From assembly GCF_000337375.1 (NCBI RefSeq), contig NZ_AOJG01000020.1, positions 1 to 53,281 on the forward strand: a stretch of 53,281 bases of DNA, given 5' to 3'. Below are positions 32,326 to 40,939 of the stretch, piece after piece. The DNA comes from Halorubrum lipolyticum DSM 21995. Lineage in GTDB: Archaea; Halobacteriota; Halobacteria; Halobacteriales; Haloferacaceae. Numbering within the stretch: position 1 is the stretch's first letter; the number at the start of each line of letters is the position of its first letter. Below the pieces are notes generated by a model, which saw only the letters and a list, made by a program, of their open reading frames with translations, was not told the origin of the DNA and did no database searches. The position numbers and the translations under genes are program-made.

Positions 32326-35300
32326 ATGGATGAGAAACAATCTCAGCACGAATTCGAGGAGACGAGTCGTCGGGGGTTCCTCGGCGGCGTGGGAGCGCTC
32401 GTGGCCGCGGCCGCGTACTCGCGGGACGTGTCCGGGTCGGCCGCTGACGAGGTCGAAAACGGCGACGACGACCCGGTACAGACCGTCTCGTCACCGGACG
32501 GGTCGATCTCGGTGACGGTCGACGTCGGTGACGGCGTCCCGACCTACGAGGTCGCCCGCGGCGGGACGACGTATGTCGAGCCGTCGCCGATCGGCTTCGA
32601 CTTCCGGAACCAGTCGGCGTTCGGGGCGTCGAGCGCGGAGGGGGGAAGCGACGTCCCCCTGAACGTCACCGGCACCGAACGCGAGACGGCCACGGAGGCG
32701 TGGGAGCCCGTGTGGGGCGCGTTCGATGCGGTGTCCGCGGCGTACGAACAGCTCAGCGTCGGACTCGCGGAGGCGGGCGGCGAAAGTGACTCCGACGGCG
32801 AGAGCGGCTCCGGCGGCGAGAGCAGCTCCGGCGGCGGGAGCGGGACCGACGACGCCGGCCGCCACGCCACCCTCCAGGTCCGCGTCTTCGACGACGGGAT
32901 CGGGCTGCGGGTCGTCCTCGGCGAGGGATTCGCGAGCAACGCCGACCGGGCGGTGATCGAGGCGGAGAACACGGGCGTCGAGTTCGCGGACGACTACGAC
33001 GCGTGGTGGATCGCGAACGAGGTGACCAACCCGCGGTTCGAACAGGAGTACGCGGAGACGCCCCTCTCGGAGATCCCGGGCGGGACCCGACCGACGCAGC
33101 CGACCGACACGCCGATCCGGACCGGCGCGCACACGCCCCTGACCGTCGACGCCGGCGACGCCGACGGCTCCGGCGGGGCGTACCTGAGCGTCCACGAGGC
33201 GAACCTCGACGACTACGCCGCGGCGACGCTCGCCCCGCGCGACGACGGCGGCGGGACCGGCTTCCGCACCGAGCTCACCCCCCTGCCCGACGGGACGAAG
33301 GCGTCGCTGGAGCTCCCCGCGACCACGCCGTGGCGGACGATCCAGCTCGTCGACCGGCCGGGCGAGCTGATCGAGTCGCAGCTCGTCCCCCTGCTCTCCG
33401 ACCCGCTCGACGAGTCGGCGCTGCCGACCGTCGGCGGGGAGTCCGACACCGACTGGATCGAGCCCCGGAAGTACGTCGGCATCTGGTGGACGATGATCGC
33501 CGGGTCGGCCAACTGGGAGTACAGGTCGGACGACGCGATCGCCGGCGGGGGCGGGAACCCCGCCGCGTACGTCCACGGCGCTCGAACCGAGCGGATGAAG
33601 CGGTACATGCGGTTCGCGAGCGAGAACGGCATCGACAGCGTGCTCGTCGAGGGGTGGAACGAGGGGTGGGACACCTACCCCGGCGACGGCAGCGGCTTCG
33701 GGTTCGGCGTCGACGACTCGTACCCCGACTTCGACGTGCGGGAGGTGACCGGCTTCGGCGCGTCGCTCTCCGACCCGGTGGAGATGACGATCCACAACGA
33801 GACGGCCGGGAACCTCCCGAACTACGAGGACGCGATCCTCGACGGAGACGCGTTCGCGGGGTACGACGAGCAGGGGATCAACTCTATCAAGAACGGGTAC
33901 GTCTCCGACCCCGGCCTCGGGATCGACGGCGACGGCTCGGAGCCGACCCACAACCAGCACAACCAGCTCGCGGTGAACCACCACCGGCTGGTGATCCGCG
34001 AGGCCGCCGCGAACCGCCAGCTCCTCGAGATCCACGAGGGGATCAAGCCGACCGGCGAGATCCGCACCTACCCGAACGTGGCGAACCGCGAGGTCGTCAA
34101 GGCCCAGGAGTACGACGGCTTCACCCAGCTCGGCTCGAACGTCGGCCGCGACCACCACGTCACGCTCCCGTTCACGCGGAACCTCGCGGGCCCGGTGAGC
34201 TACCAGCCGGGCATCTTCGATCTCACCTTCAACGACGACCGCGGCGGTCAGATCCAGACGACGCGCGCGAAGCAGCTCGCGATGTACCCGACGTACCTCA
34301 GCGGGCTCCAGATGGCCGCCGACCGCGTCGAGGCGTACGTCGACGAGACGTTCGCGGTCGGCGAGGCGCTCCAGGCCGCCGCCGGCGACCTCGACGGGCT
34401 CGTCACCGACGACTCGTGGCGGAACGCGTTCGGTACCAACTTCGTCGCCGTCGACCCCAACCGCGCGCCGAGCGGGTCGTCGGTCTCGTTCACGGTCCGC
34501 GACGTGCCCGCGGCCGGGAGCTACGACCTCCACCTCCGGTACGCGAGCGACGCCGAGGAGAACGCCGGCCGGGTGACCGACGCCGGGACTCCCCGAGCGA
34601 CGCTGCGCGTCAACGACGACCGCGAGACGATCGAGCCCGCGTTCACCGACTACTGGGACGACTGGCAGGTGTTCACGACGGAAGTCGAGCTGGCGGCCGG
34701 CGACAACGAGATCGCGATCGAGCTCGACTACGAGGCGAGCGACGACGGCTTCGCCGGCGACGTGGGCGGCTTCAACCTCAACACGGTCGCGGTCGCCGAG
34801 TCGGGCGCACCGTCGCCGGTTCCCGCCGAGTACGAGGGGTACACGCCCGAGAACGAGAACTTCGACGCGGAGCCCGAGTTCGGCTTCATCGAGTCGGTCC
34901 CGGCGGCCGGCTGGGACGAGACCCGCGTCGTCGGCGCCGCGATCGGTGACTCCCTCGCGATCGCCCGCCGACACGGCGAGGAGTGGTACGTCGGCGTCAT
35001 GACCGACGGCGACGGGCGGGCGCTCGACGTACCGCTCGAGTTCCTCGCGCCGGGGAACTCGGGCGGTGGCGCGTCTGGACAGGGGAACGGAAACGGGAAC
35101 GGCGGTGGCAACGGAAACGGGAACGGCGGTGGCAACGGAAACGACCGAAACGGTCCGAAGTACGTCGCGGAGCTCTACTCGGACGCGCTCGGCGCGGGCG
35201 TCGACGCCGACCCGACCGGGGTCCGCATCGACGAGGCGATAGTCACGCCGAGTACGACGCTGCTCGCGTCGCTGGCGCCGAGCGGCGGGACCGCGGTCAG

Positions 35301-36312
35301 ACTGCGTCCGGGGCGGGGCCGCGAGATCAACCGGCTCCCCGAGTACGAGCGCCCGGAACAGGAGATTTCGGTGTCGATCGCGGAGGAGGCCGACCTCGGC
35401 GAGTCGTTCGTCACCGGGACCGGCACCAACGACGCCCCGTTCGTCGGCGGGACCACGGTCGAGATCGTCGTCGACGGGGCGGTAGAGGCGGTCGGCAACG
35501 TCCGGCTCCCGCCGAACGCGACGGACGAGACGGTCGATCTCGGCTTCAACATCTCGCGGATCGGCACGTTCGATATCGTCGTCCGCGAGGCCGACGGCGG
35601 GGCCGAACTGGCGTCCGGGAGCGTCACCGTCGCGCCCGGGGACCTCGTGGCGGAACTCACCGATCCCGCCGGGGACGACGACGGGCCGGGCGAGTACGTC
35701 TACCCGACGGGCAGTGACTTCGAGGAGGGCGCGTTCGATCTGCGCTCGTTCCGCGTGCTGGAGACGGACGAGGAGTACCGGTTCGCGTTCGAGGTGGAGA
35801 ATCTGTACGACACGTTCGGCGGGGCGTTCTCACCGCACTACTTCCTCGTCTACCTACGCGACCCGTCGGCCGACGAAGGACGGACGACCGAGCTCGGCGG
35901 CGGCTCGGGACTCGACGTCACTGCCGAGTTCGCCCGAACTTGGCAGTATCGGATCGACGCGAGCGGCTTCGGTAGAGGGATCACCGACGCCAACGGAGAG
36001 TCTCTCGGAACCCCGGAGGTTTTCGTCAGCTTCGAGTCGAACACAGCCGTGGTCTCGATACCGAAATCAGTGGTCGGCGACGCCGATCTCTCGGACTGGG
36101 AAGCGCTGCCGGTCGTCGGCTCGGAAGACCAAGGGAGCTTGCGCCCAGTCAGGATCGACCCCGAAACGTTCGTCTTCGGCGGCGCGCGCGAGGGTGCAGT
36201 CGAGAACGCGCCGCGCGTCATCGACCTGATCACGCCCGAGGGCGTCTCGCAGTCCGAGGCGCTCGACTACGGTCCCGACTCGCTGGCGTCGCTCCCGTTC
36301 ACGCCGCTGTAG
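32326..36312 (+). CDS. Tat-exported GH97-type glycoside hydrolase with CBM-like and glucodextranase C-like domains
   Basis: This 1328-residue multidomain enzyme has a Tat signal TSRRGFLGGVGALVAAAAYS, then GH97 N-domain (~50-340, with a Ser/Gly-rich insert near 155-180). The GH97 barrel starts at RKYVGIWWTMIAG (~382), with VLVEGWNEGWDTY and the diagnostic HEGIKPTGEIRTYPN (~569). A galactose-binding-like, CBM35-type module (~698-826) is inserted before the GH97 C-domain (~850-1000), which is itself split by a Gly/Asn linker (910-945). An Ig-like part and a glucodextranase C-like domain (DPAGDDDGPGEYVYPTG to the end, ~1111-1320) follow. It probably degrades alpha-glucans or galactosides outside the cell; inverting or retaining mode is not decided. 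Confidence 0.88.
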   Translation: MDEKQSQHEFEETSRRGFLGGVGALVAAAAYSRDVSGSAADEVENGDDDPVQTVSSPDGSISVTVDVGDGVPTYEVARGGTTYVEPSPIGFDFRNQSAFGASSAEGGSDVPLNVTGTERETATEAWEPVWGAFDAVSAAYEQLSVGLAEAGGESDSDGESGSGGESSSGGGSGTDDAGRHATLQVRVFDDGIGLRVVLGEGFASNADRAVIEAENTGVEFADDYDAWWIANEVTNPRFEQEYAETPLSEIPGGTRPTQPTDTPIRTGAHTPLTVDAGDADGSGGAYLSVHEANLDDYAAATLAPRDDGGGTGFRTELTPLPDGTKASLELPATTPWRTIQLVDRPGELIESQLVPLLSDPLDESALPTVGGESDTDWIEPRKYVGIWWTMIAGSANWEYRSDDAIAGGGGNPAAYVHGARTERMKRYMRFASENGIDSVLVEGWNEGWDTYPGDGSGFGFGVDDSYPDFDVREVTGFGASLSDPVEMTIHNETAGNLPNYEDAILDGDAFAGYDEQGINSIKNGYVSDPGLGIDGDGSEPTHNQHNQLAVNHHRLVIREAAANRQLLEIHEGIKPTGEIRTYPNVANREVVKAQEYDGFTQLGSNVGRDHHVTLPFTRNLAGPVSYQPGIFDLTFNDDRGGQIQTTRAKQLAMYPTYLSGLQMAADRVEAYVDETFAVGEALQAAAGDLDGLVTDDSWRNAFGTNFVAVDPNRAPSGSSVSFTVRDVPAAGSYDLHLRYASDAEENAGRVTDAGTPRATLRVNDDRETIEPAFTDYWDDWQVFTTEVELAAGDNEIAIELDYEASDDGFAGDVGGFNLNTVAVAESGAPSPVPAEYEGYTPENENFDAEPEFGFIESVPAAGWDETRVVGAAIGDSLAIARRHGEEWYVGVMTDGDGRALDVPLEFLAPGNSGGGASGQGNGNGNGGGNGNGNGGGNGNDRNGPKYVAELYSDALGAGVDADPTGVRIDEAIVTPSTTLLASLAPSGGTAVRLRPGRGREINRLPEYERPEQEISVSIAEEADLGESFVTGTGTNDAPFVGGTTVEIVVDGAVEAVGNVRLPPNATDETVDLGFNISRIGTFDIVVREADGGAELASGSVTVAPGDLVAELTDPAGDDDGPGEYVYPTGSDFEEGAFDLRSFRVLETDEEYRFAFEVENLYDTFGGAFSPHYFLVYLRDPSADEGRTTELGGGSGLDVTAEFARTWQYRIDASGFGRGITDANGESLGTPEVFVSFESNTAVVSIPKSVVGDADLSDWEALPVVGSEDQGSLRPVRIDPETFVFGGAREGAVENAPRVIDLITPEGVSQSEALDYGPDSLASLPFTPL
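35089..35143 (+). repeat. 24-nt tandem repeat in the Gly/Asn linker of the GH97 enzyme
   Basis: Two perfect 24-nt units (35089-35112 and 35113-35136) and a partial third encode Gly-Asn-Gly repeats. They form a loop between two strands of the GH97 C-domain, so repeat number would alter loop length, not domain order. Confidence 0.85.
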
Positions 36313-36386
36313 CGGGGCGAAGCGTCGGGACGAGAGCCGAGAGGAAGGAGTCCGGCCGGGGGGACTCCCCGGTCGAAACGGCGCTC

Positions 36387-36713
36387 TCAGAAGTGGTTCG
36401 CGGACTCGGTCTCGTGTTTCAGCTCGCCGCCGCGACCGCCCTCGACGGTGGAGGCGCCCTGATCGCCGGAGGAGGCCGACCGGACCGTCACGTTCTCTAC
36501 CTCGTCGAAGTCCATGATCAGGTCCCGGCGGATGTTGTCGGCGGTGATGTTCGAGATGCCGCAGCCGGAGCAGGTGCCGCCGAGCTCGACGACGACCTCG
36601 CCGGTCTCGGCGTCCGCCTCGCGTACGACGCTCGTGCCGCCGTGCATCTGGATGATCGGCATCTGTCCGACCATCCACTCCTCGACCCGGTCCGCGAGGC
36701 TCTCGTCGCTCAT
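36387..36713 (-). CDS. NifU C-terminal-domain protein (Fe-S scaffold/carrier)
   Basis: The 108 residues contain the NifU C-domain: [39 protein letters not shown] with the metal CxxC, and [17 protein letters not shown]. Such proteins hold and transfer 4Fe-4S clusters to enzymes. The start at [10 protein letters not shown] is preferred over an upstream Met three codons away. A Gly/Glu-rich tail of about 25 residues is added at the C-terminus. No other Fe-S assembly gene lies next to it. Confidence 0.9.
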   Translation of the reverse strand: MSDESLADRVEEWMVGQMPIIQMHGGTSVVREADAETGEVVVELGGTCSGCGISNITADNIRRDLIMDFDEVENVTVRSASSGDQGASTVEGGRGGELKHETESANHF

Positions 36714-36840
36714 TGGCTTCACTTCGCGGTCGAGCCTATGGAAGCTTGCGGTTTGCGAGCACGGCGAAAGCGAGAAAGGAACTGTATCACCGTCGATCCT
36801 TCGGGAATGGAGCGTTCGAAACCTGTTTCGATTACGGCTG

Positions 36841-37167
36841 TCACTCGTCGCGCTCGTCCGTGCGCTCCGACTCGCTCGGGAGCCGCGTCGGGTCCGCCGG
36901 GTCGTCGCCGTGCATCGAGTCGTCGCGTTCGAGGAGGTACAAGAGCGGACCGAGCGCGGCCAACACGAGCACGCCCGGAAGCGGCGCGTCGGGGACGAGG
37001 ACGGCGGTGATCCCGGCGGCGCCGGACGTGACGACGACGAAGGCGGCCCACAGGGGCGGCGACCCGAGGTCGACGCCGACCGCGTCGGCGTCGCGGTAGA
37101 CGAGCGCGGCCGCGACGGCGACGAGGAGCGCGGCGATCCCGGCGCCGAGGACCGTGATGACGGACAT
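36841..37167 (-). CDS. membrane protein with acidic tail, unknown function
   Basis: The 108 residues have three hydrophobic segments ([58 protein letters not shown]) and a charged tail rich in Asp, Glu and Arg. The start at 37167 begins the first helix directly; longer in-frame extensions give a basic non-haloarchaeal sequence. No family recognised. It lies 122 nt downstream of the membrane ferredoxin gene on the same strand and may share its transcript. Confidence 0.7.
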   Translation of the reverse strand: MSVITVLGAGIAALLVAVAAALVYRDADAVGVDLGSPPLWAAFVVVTSGAAGITAVLVPDAPLPGVLVLAALGPLLYLLERDDSMHGDDPADPTRLPSESERTDERDE

Positions 37168-37289
37168 ACCGATCCTTCGGTCGAGAGGCGAAAAAGGGTG
37201 TCGCGAGCGGGCGAGCGGTTTGACGTGAAATTCGGAGCGAAGAGAAGGGGGAGGGAGAGAAAGAGAAGACCGCCGGCCGCGCGCGACGC

Positions 37290-37892
37290 CTACGGCGCCT
37301 CGCCGGTCTCGATGCTGAACGAGTCGCGGGGGTACGCGACGCAGGTCAGGGTGTAGCCGTCGTCGATCTCGGCCTCCTCGAGCATCTGCTGGTTGTCGTG
37401 CTCGACGAAGTCCTCGGAGGGACCGTCCGTGATGTGGCCGGCACAGGAGACGCACTGGCCCTGGCGGCAGGCGTACGGGAGGTCCCACCCCTCGTCTTCG
37501 CCCTGTTCGAGGATCGGCGCGTCGTTGGAGAGCTCGACGGTCTCGCCCTGCTTGACGAACTCGACCTCGAAGTACTCGACCTCGTCTTCGGGGATGTCGC
37601 CGGGGCCGGAGCCACCGGCCTCACCGTCCTCCAGTTCGCCCTCCTCGCCCTCGCCGCCGGCGGGGATCGCTCCGCCGCCGCCACCGCCGCCGATCGAGCG
37701 GTTCCCCGGCTCGGGGAAGTCGGTCTCGGGCACGGCGGAGGCGCGTCGTTGGAGCACCTCGTCCGAGATGTCCGTCGCGGGCTCCCACCCCGTCCCCTTC
37801 AGCGAGCTGACGAAGACGACGAGCAGCGTCGCGATCGCCCCGAGAACGATCGCGGGGACGTTCGCGATGTTCGCAATGAGCGGAATGAGCAT
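37290..37892 (-). CDS. membrane-anchored 2Fe-2S ferredoxin
   Basis: The 200 residues consist of one N-terminal membrane helix (LIANIANVPAIVLGAIATLLVVFV), a Gly/Glu-rich flexible linker (roughly 68-110, with eight Gly in a row), and a plant-type ferredoxin domain with cluster ligands in ACRQGQCVSCAG and a fourth Cys in TLTCVAYP. The ferredoxin would be tethered at the inner membrane face and could pass electrons to a membrane complex or quinone. The minus-strand CTTAAACC about 25 nt upstream is a likely TATA box. The start ATG at 37892 begins the helix; a longer frame exists but is basic and unlikely. Confidence 0.85.
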   Translation of the reverse strand: MLIPLIANIANVPAIVLGAIATLLVVFVSSLKGTGWEPATDISDEVLQRRASAVPETDFPEPGNRSIGGGGGGGAIPAGGEGEEGELEDGEAGGSGPGDIPEDEVEYFEVEFVKQGETVELSNDAPILEQGEDEGWDLPYACRQGQCVSCAGHITDGPSEDFVEHDNQQMLEEAEIDDGYTLTCVAYPRDSFSIETGEAP

Positions 37893-38028
37893 ACCAGTGG
37901 ATATGAAGAGGTGGTTTAAGGCCGTTTTGATCGGTCCAACCGCGTGAGAGGCCGGTAGTGCCGGTCGTTCGACCGTCACCCATCGGCGGAGCGGTCCATT
38001 TATCGGCCGAGCGGTCGACTGGGACCGC

Positions 38029-38511
38029 ATGGAAGTCAAATCGCGGCACCACCTCCGGAGCGACGACATCACGACGATCCGCGAGGCGGTCGCCGACCAC
38101 CTCGGCGTCGACATCGACGGGGACACCTTCGAGTTCGTCGAGTTCGTGGACGCGAACTACGAGCTCGTGCTGGTCGACGGGGAGCCGGCGGTGTTCTACG
38201 TCGACGACGACGAGCCGTTCCTCACCGTGCGAGGCGCGAACGACTACGAGCCGAAAACGGGCGTCGTCACGGTCGACGCGGGCGCGATCTCGTTCGTCTC
38301 CGACGGCGCCGACGTGATGCGCCCCGGGATCGTCGAGGCCGACCCGGAGATCCGCGAGGGCGACCTCGTCGTCGTCGCCGAGGAGACCCACGAGAAGGTG
38401 CTCGCGGTCGGCCGCGCGATGGTCGACGGCGACGACATGGTCGGCGACAGCGGCAAGGTCGTCCAGTCGATCCACCACGTCGGCGACGAGCTGTACGAGT
38501 TCGCGGCGTGA
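38029..38511 (+). CDS. PUA-domain RNA-binding protein
   Basis: The 160 residues begin MEVKSRHHLRSDDITTIREA, continue with VEFVDANYELVLVDGEPAVFYV and end with a PUA fold: TVDAGAISFVSDGADVMRPG, EIREGDLVVVAEETHEKVLAVG and GKVVQSIHHVGDELYEF. PUA domains bind structured RNA, mostly tRNA. The pattern fits the stand-alone archaeal pre-PUA/PUA family related to eukaryotic MCT-1/Tma20. The gene is divergent from the membrane ferredoxin gene. TATA-like CATTTATC lies about 30 nt upstream. Confidence 0.85.
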   Translation: MEVKSRHHLRSDDITTIREAVADHLGVDIDGDTFEFVEFVDANYELVLVDGEPAVFYVDDDEPFLTVRGANDYEPKTGVVTVDAGAISFVSDGADVMRPGIVEADPEIREGDLVVVAEETHEKVLAVGRAMVDGDDMVGDSGKVVQSIHHVGDELYEFAA

Positions 38512-38533
38512 CCGGGCGGTGTCAGGAGGTTAT

Positions 38534-38867
38534 TTATAAACGGCGTGAGCGATCGCGACCATCGTTTATAAAAGAACGAGCCGTCGGCGCGTGCCCACGA
38601 GCGGCGCGCGCGAGGGAGCCCGCGACGGCGTTTATAAACGCCGTCGCGGCGAGGCTGGGGAGGCGTGAGGTGTGGGGCGGTTGCGGTCGGGCGGTCCTCG
38701 CGGCTGGGGCTTTGGGGATGTTCACCGCGGAGAAGTCGATCACGCACTGTCGAGCGGCTGGCTTCGGAGGAGTTCGCTGTCGATCCGCCAAAAACCGGTC
38801 ATACGCAAGCGGCTGAGGCTTGGAGGCGTTCGCCCAAGAACCGCCGGCAACCACTTATAAACGGGCG
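38534..38867 (+). repeat. dispersed structured intergenic repeat, copy B
   Basis: This fills most of the 436-nt gap 38512-38947. The core 38610-38743 matches copy A: CGAGGGAG, a palindrome, GAGGCTGGGGAGGCGTGAGG, GGTTGCGGTC, CGGCTGGGGCTTTGG, GTTCACCGCGG and TCGATCAC. In copy A the middle holds about 14 nt absent here. The copy is bounded by direct repeats TTATAAACGGCG (38534-38545) and TTATAAACGGGCG (38855-38867); a further TTTATAAA occurs near 38565. No translated frame looks protein-like. Mobile repeat or structured RNA gene. Confidence 0.8.
38620..38649. repeat. 30-bp perfect palindrome in repeat copy B
   Basis: Fifteen bases on each side of the centre (38634/38635) match perfectly, with TTTATAAA in the middle and CCGCGACGGCG/CGCCGTCGCGG arms. 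The sequence corresponds in position to the 10-bp hairpin in copy A. It could form a cruciform or RNA hairpin, or bind a dimeric protein. Confidence 0.9.
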
Positions 38868-38947
38868 ACTGGAGTATCAACACCACAGCCGTCGAACTCG
38901 CGATCGCTCCGCGCCTTTTAATCGCCTCGCCCGCGACCCCCACGTCA

Positions 38948-39790
38948 ATGACCGGGATCCGGGTGCTGAGCTACAACGTCCGCTACGCCAACCGCGGCGA
39001 CCACCACGACGCGTGGCACGAGCGTCGGGACGCCGTCGGGCGGCTCGTCCGGTTCCACCGCCCGGACGTCGCCGCGTTTCAAGAGCCGCTGCCCGACCAG
39101 CGTCGCGACCTGCGCGAGCGCCTCCCGGCGTACGAGTTCGTCGGGCGGGGGCGCGAGACCGGCGGCGAGGGAGAGGGGTGCCCGATCGGGGTCCGCGCCG
39201 ACCGCTGGGCGGTCGCCGACGACGGCACGTTCTGGCTCTCCGAGACGCCGAGCGAGCCGTCGACCGGCTGGGACGCGGACTACCCGCGGATCACGACGTG
39301 GGCGCGGGTTCGGGCGGTCGACGGCGACGCCGCGCTCCTCGTCGTCAACACGCACTTCGACCACGTCAGCGCGCACGCGCGCCGCGAGTCGGCGCGGCTG
39401 CTCCGCGAGCGACTCCCGGGGATCGCGGGACGAGACCCGGACGACGCCGGCCGCGGCTCGACGCTCCCGGTCGTGTTCGTCGGCGACCTCAACTGCACGG
39501 CGGGGTCCGACCCGCACCGGATCCTCGTCGGCGACGGCCCGGCGGCAGACGCGGGAGACCCGAGCGACGGCCGACTCGCGCTCCGCGACGCGGCCGCGAG
39601 CGCCGACCTCCGACACGGCCCGGAGACGAGTCTCACCGACTTCGCGCGGCTGATCGACGGTCGTCGGATCGACCACGCGCTCGTCTCGCCCGGGGTCGGC
39701 GTCGAGGCGTTCGCGACGCTCGCCGACCGCGACGACCGAGGGCGGTACCCCTCCGACCATCTGCCGATCCTCGCGCGGCTGGAGCTGTGA
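38948..39790 (+). CDS. endonuclease/exonuclease/phosphatase-family hydrolase
   Basis: The 280-residue metal-dependent phosphodiesterase has EEP motifs in order: LSYNVRYAN (Asn), VAAFQEPLPDQ (catalytic Glu), LLVVNTHFDHVS (His), VFVGDLNCTAG (Asp-x-Asn) and ending YPSDHLPILARL (Asp-His). Family members cleave DNA, phosphoinositides or other phosphodiesters. Inserted loop SADLRHGPETSLTDFARLIDGRRIDHALVSP is common in the sphingomyelinase-like branch. No signal peptide. Substrate unknown. TATA-like CTTTTAATC lies about 32 nt before the ATG. Confidence 0.88.
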   Translation: MTGIRVLSYNVRYANRGDHHDAWHERRDAVGRLVRFHRPDVAAFQEPLPDQRRDLRERLPAYEFVGRGRETGGEGEGCPIGVRADRWAVADDGTFWLSETPSEPSTGWDADYPRITTWARVRAVDGDAALLVVNTHFDHVSAHARRESARLLRERLPGIAGRDPDDAGRGSTLPVVFVGDLNCTAGSDPHRILVGDGPAADAGDPSDGRLALRDAAASADLRHGPETSLTDFARLIDGRRIDHALVSPGVGVEAFATLADRDDRGRYPSDHLPILARLEL

Positions 39791-39810
39791 AGGAGAGTCG
39801 AATACCCTTA

Positions 39811-39818
39811 TAAAAACA
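39811..39818 (-). terminator. T-tract terminator candidate of the DUF1028 gene
   Basis: On the minus strand a TTTTTATAAG run lies just beyond the DUF1028 stop (39845). The gene pair here is convergent, so transcripts from both sides must end in this 54-nt gap. Confidence 0.4.
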
Positions 39819-39844
39819 CTCGAACCCGCCGCCCCCGAAGCTCG

Positions 39845-40528
39845 CTACTCCTCGTCCGCGTACTTCGCCAACACCGTCTCGTAGCCGCGTTTGGCCGTCT
39901 CGTACGTCTCGCGGAGGTCGGCGATCGGCGTCTCGCTCGCGTCGACGCGGAGGTCGTTGTAGTACGGGTCGTCGACCGCCTCCTCCGTGTTCGTCACCTG
40001 TAGCGCCGCGGACTGGACCTCCAGGTCCTCCCGCTTGTCGCCGCCGGCCTCGTGGCCCGCCGCGAGCGCGTCGATCAGTCGCTCCGCCAGCGGGGCGTCG
40101 CCGTGAGCGTCCGACTCGTAGGCGGCCGCGACGTCGTCGATCACGTCCTCGCCCGTCAGCAGGTTGCCCGCGACCGTGTAGTTCTCGCCGACGACGTGGC
40201 CGTACCAGTCGTTACACTCGTCGCCGGAAAAGGCGAAGGTCCCGTCGGCGTCGATCCCGTGGAGCTGGCGCTGGGGTTTCCCCTCGTCCGCGTTTAAAAG
40301 AGCGTCTAAGGCGTCGTCGACCGCGAGCCCGTCGCCGAGGTACTCGATCCCCTTCCGGCCGAGTTCGACGTTGACGAGCGACTGGGTCGCCACCGCGCCG
40401 TCCGCCGACGCGAACGGACACAGCGTCCCGACCCCCGGGAGGCGCGTGGTCACCGCCACGCCGTACCGGATCCGGTCGCCGCCGTCGTCGTCCGTGTACC
40501 GCTCGCGAACGCAGATGCTGAACGTCAC
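39845..40528 (-). CDS. DUF1028 family protein (Ntn-hydrolase-like)
   Basis: The 227 residues start at GTG with MTFSICVRERY and contain VAVTTRLPGVGTLCPFASADGAVATQSLVN, ALNADEGKPQRQLHGID, and NDWYGHVVGENYTVAGNLLTGEDVIDDVA. That last pattern, with the Asn-Leu-Leu, is the DUF1028 hallmark. These proteins have an Ntn-hydrolase fold and may cut amide bonds; the true substrate is unknown. A longer frame exists upstream, but the family starts at (V/M)TFSI. The 410-nt gap upstream (40529-40939) holds only promoters and leader of prkA. Confidence 0.82.
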   Translation of the reverse strand: MTFSICVRERYTDDDGGDRIRYGVAVTTRLPGVGTLCPFASADGAVATQSLVNVELGRKGIEYLGDGLAVDDALDALLNADEGKPQRQLHGIDADGTFAFSGDECNDWYGHVVGENYTVAGNLLTGEDVIDDVAAAYESDAHGDAPLAERLIDALAAGHEAGGDKREDLEVQSAALQVTNTEEAVDDPYYNDLRVDASETPIADLRETYETAKRGYETVLAKYADEE

Positions 40529-40742
40529 ACCGGGCGTGGGACGCGAACCGGCAAAAGGCTGCGCACCGGGGGCGGCGTTTCCGGTTTCGTCCGCGAGCCG
40601 ACCGCACGCCGGTTCGCGCGGACGGTCGCGGCGTCGAGGGGACGAGCGGAGGGCCGAAAGGGGGGCTTCACGGCCGCTAAGGGGAGCCAAACCGCCGGCA
40701 CCGGAGACGGTCGCAGTGTCGTGTGTGGTGCCAACGGGCGAC

Positions 40743-40939
40743 ACACTTATGCGTGACAAACCCTCCCATACATATAGCCTCGGTTACGGGCGAACGGCGA
40801 TCCGTCGCGGGTCGCTCTCGACGACAGCGGCGTTCGCGGCTCCATGAGCCGTCGTCTCAGGCACGCGGAGCCGTGCCGCCGCGCGTCGGGGGCGCTCGCG
40901 GCGGTCGCTGCCCGTCCGAGCGACCAGAGACGAGATACA
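40743..40939 (+). promoter_or_regulatory. promoter and long leader of the PrkA operon
   Basis: Two TATA-like boxes are seen, ACTTATGC (near 40744-40751) and CATACATATAG (near 40767-40777). They would start transcripts about 140-170 nt before the ATG at 40940, a long leader where most genes here have almost none. The leader carries an inverted repeat GGCACG-cggagc-CGTGCC near 40860. A possible ATG at 40844 would extend the protein by 32 basic residues, unlike the rest. Confidence 0.45.

Noticed and set aside
40844-40939. Upstream ATG at 40844 as the PrkA start
   Set aside because: The extra 32 residues (MSRRLRHAEP...) are basic and unlike the start of this family. MANRHTLERL fits better.
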